A DNA stretch of 6,933 bases from RGIG5612 sp964579345 (GTDB taxonomy: Bacteria; Bacillota; Clostridia; Lachnospirales; Lachnospiraceae), in contig CAZOHB010000138.1 in NCBI GenBank assembly GCA_964579345.1, positions 1-6,933 on the forward strand, read 5' to 3'. Made by a program: the position numbers and the translations under genes. The notes beneath the pieces were generated by a model that searched no databases, was not told the DNA's origin, and saw only the letters and a list, made by a program, of their open reading frames with translations. This document shows, piece after piece, positions 5,960 to 6,933 of the stretch (positions within the stretch are counted from its first letter, which is position 1; every line of letters starts with the position of its first letter).

Positions 5960-5987
5960 GTACGCTCGGGAGGATTCCCGGGCGTAC
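5960..5987. promoter_or_regulatory. 12-bp hairpin ahead of the zinc-ribbon gene
   Basis: Bases 5960-5971 pair with 5976-5987 around a GGAT loop; the only non-Watson-Crick pair is T5966 with G5981. The arm begins GTACGC and ends GCGTAC. It is followed by an A-rich, T-poor stretch, so it does not look like a plus-strand terminator. It lies about 18 bases before the AAGGAG (6006-6011) of the next gene, a position that would suit an mRNA-processing or stabilising stem between cistrons. Confidence 0.7.
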
Positions 5988-6020
5988 ATAAACAATAAAC
6001 AAAAAAAGGAGACCAACAGA

Positions 6021-6933
6021 ATGGCAGATATACAAGAGTATAAATGCCCCAATTGCGGCGGCAAATTGACATTTGACAGCAATGCCCAGAAAATGGTCTG
6101 CCCGTACTGTGATTCGGAAATCGATGTAGCTGCACTGAAGGATTATGATAACGGTCTTGATCAGTTTACCCAGCAGGATGTTATGGACTGGGAAACTGCC
6201 GGTCATGTCTGGCAGGAAGGCGAGACCGAAGGAATGCGTGTCTACGTATGCAAATCCTGCGGCGGTCAGATCATCGGCGATGCAAACCTCGGAGCTACCA
6301 GCTGCCCGTACTGCGGCAATCCCGTTGTACTGATGGGACAGTTTTCCGGCGATCTGAAACCGGATCTGGTAATTCCGTTTCAATTAGATAAAAAAGCAGC
6401 GAAAGAGGCGTATCTGAGACATCTGGAGGGCAAAAAGCTTTTGCCGAAACTCTTCAAAGATCAGAACCATATCGATGAGATCAAAGGTGTCTATGTCCCG
6501 TTCTGGCTGTTTGAAGGGGAAGGCGAAGGTGCCGCTCAGTTTGAAGGCACACAGGTCCGCACCTGGTCAGATACCCGGAATATGTATACCGAGACCAGTT
6601 ATTTCGATGTCCGCCGTGCAGGACATGTCCACTTTTCCGACATCCCTGCAGACGGTTCTTCGAATATGCCGGATGATCTGATGGAATCAATCGAGCCGTT
6701 TGATGCCTCAAAGGCCGTGCCTTTCCAGACCGCGTATCTTTCCGGCTATCTGGCTGACCGATATGATGTACAGTCCAATGAAAATCTGGACCGGATCAAT
6801 GAGCGTGTAAAAACATCGATCATGGACGCACTTGCTTCCACGACGGGCGGATATGCCGGCATCATGCTTAAGAACGGCTCTGTTCGTCTGAATGATGCAA
6901 AAGTCAAATATGCGCTGTTTCCGGTATGGCTTC
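6021..6933 (+). CDS. TFIIB-type zinc-ribbon protein, YdjG-like (3' end beyond window)
   Basis: The frame is open from the ATG at 6021 to the window edge, 304 codons without a stop. Two zinc ribbons stand at the N-terminus: C9-x2-C12 with C27-x2-C30, and C77-x2-C80 with C95-x2-C98. A long soluble region follows, with GVYVPFWLF (156-164) and KYALFPVWL at the visible end, both recalling the YdjG-like family. Relatives usually carry membrane segments after this point, which would lie outside the window. AAGGAG (6006-6011) sits nine bases before the ATG. The upstream neighbour is the SPFH/zinc-ribbon gene on the same strand. No separate promoter is obvious, so co-transcription through the hairpin-rich spacer is likely. 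In Bacillus the related proteins belong to a membrane-stress group with a PspA-like partner; transfer of that role here is inference. Confidence 0.85.
   Translation, partial: MADIQEYKCPNCGGKLTFDSNAQKMVCPYCDSEIDVAALKDYDNGLDQFTQQDVMDWETAGHVWQEGETEGMRVYVCKSCGGQIIGDANLGATSCPYCGNPVVLMGQFSGDLKPDLVIPFQLDKKAAKEAYLRHLEGKKLLPKLFKDQNHIDEIKGVYVPFWLFEGEGEGAAQFEGTQVRTWSDTRNMYTETSYFDVRRAGHVHFSDIPADGSSNMPDDLMESIEPFDASKAVPFQTAYLSGYLADRYDVQSNENLDRINERVKTSIMDALASTTGGYAGIMLKNGSVRLNDAKVKYALFPVWL

Noticed and set aside
5845..5987. Spacer hairpins as intrinsic terminators
   Set aside because: No T-run follows any of them on either strand, and the downstream gene has no obvious promoter of its own.

Overview
The window looks like ordinary chromosome from a Gram-positive anaerobe of the Clostridia, most plausibly Lachnospiraceae. 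The reasons are balanced base composition, strong AAGGAG-type ribosome sites, sigma-A-like promoters, and the gene families present: Hsp33, a CspA-type protein, MgtE, an FN3 plus NodB deacetylase, and a YdjI/YdjG-like zinc-ribbon pair. The genus call is inference. No phage, transposase, CRISPR or RNA gene is visible.

Layout. Positions 2-64 may hold the last 20 codons of an upstream gene. The redox chaperone gene hslO follows (95-1018, +), then a cold-shock protein gene with its own promoter (1142-1342, +). A short hairpin with T-tracts on both sides (1346-1379) lies between that gene and the convergent gene on the minus strand and should terminate both. The minus strand carries mgtE (4433-3078), followed 38 nt later by a membrane-anchored polysaccharide deacetylase (3039-1387). 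They probably share a transcript, although the deacetylase start has no visible ribosome site. mgtE diverges from the plus-strand SPFH/zinc-ribbon gene (4615-5811), and the two putative promoters physically overlap at 4501-4546. A TFIIB-type zinc-ribbon protein gene starts at 6021 and runs off the window.

How the genes work together. hslO and csp are both stress genes (oxidative unfolding and RNA folding at low temperature). mgtE and the deacetylase act at the envelope (magnesium import and cell-wall glycan modification). The SPFH and zinc-ribbon pair resembles part of the Bacillus subtilis ydjGHI membrane-stress group, but no PspA-like gene is in view.

The least ordinary stretch is the 209-nt spacer between the last two genes (5812-6020). 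It contains an interleaved pair of inverted repeats beginning at the stop codon, a long bulged hairpin, an 8-bp hairpin, an imperfect second copy of the SPFH gene's last 23 nt at an offset of exactly 130 nt, and a 12-bp hairpin just before the next ribosome site. It could be a structured RNA element, a small REP/MITE-like insertion, or the remains of a duplicated zinc-ribbon gene end. The sequence alone does not decide between these.
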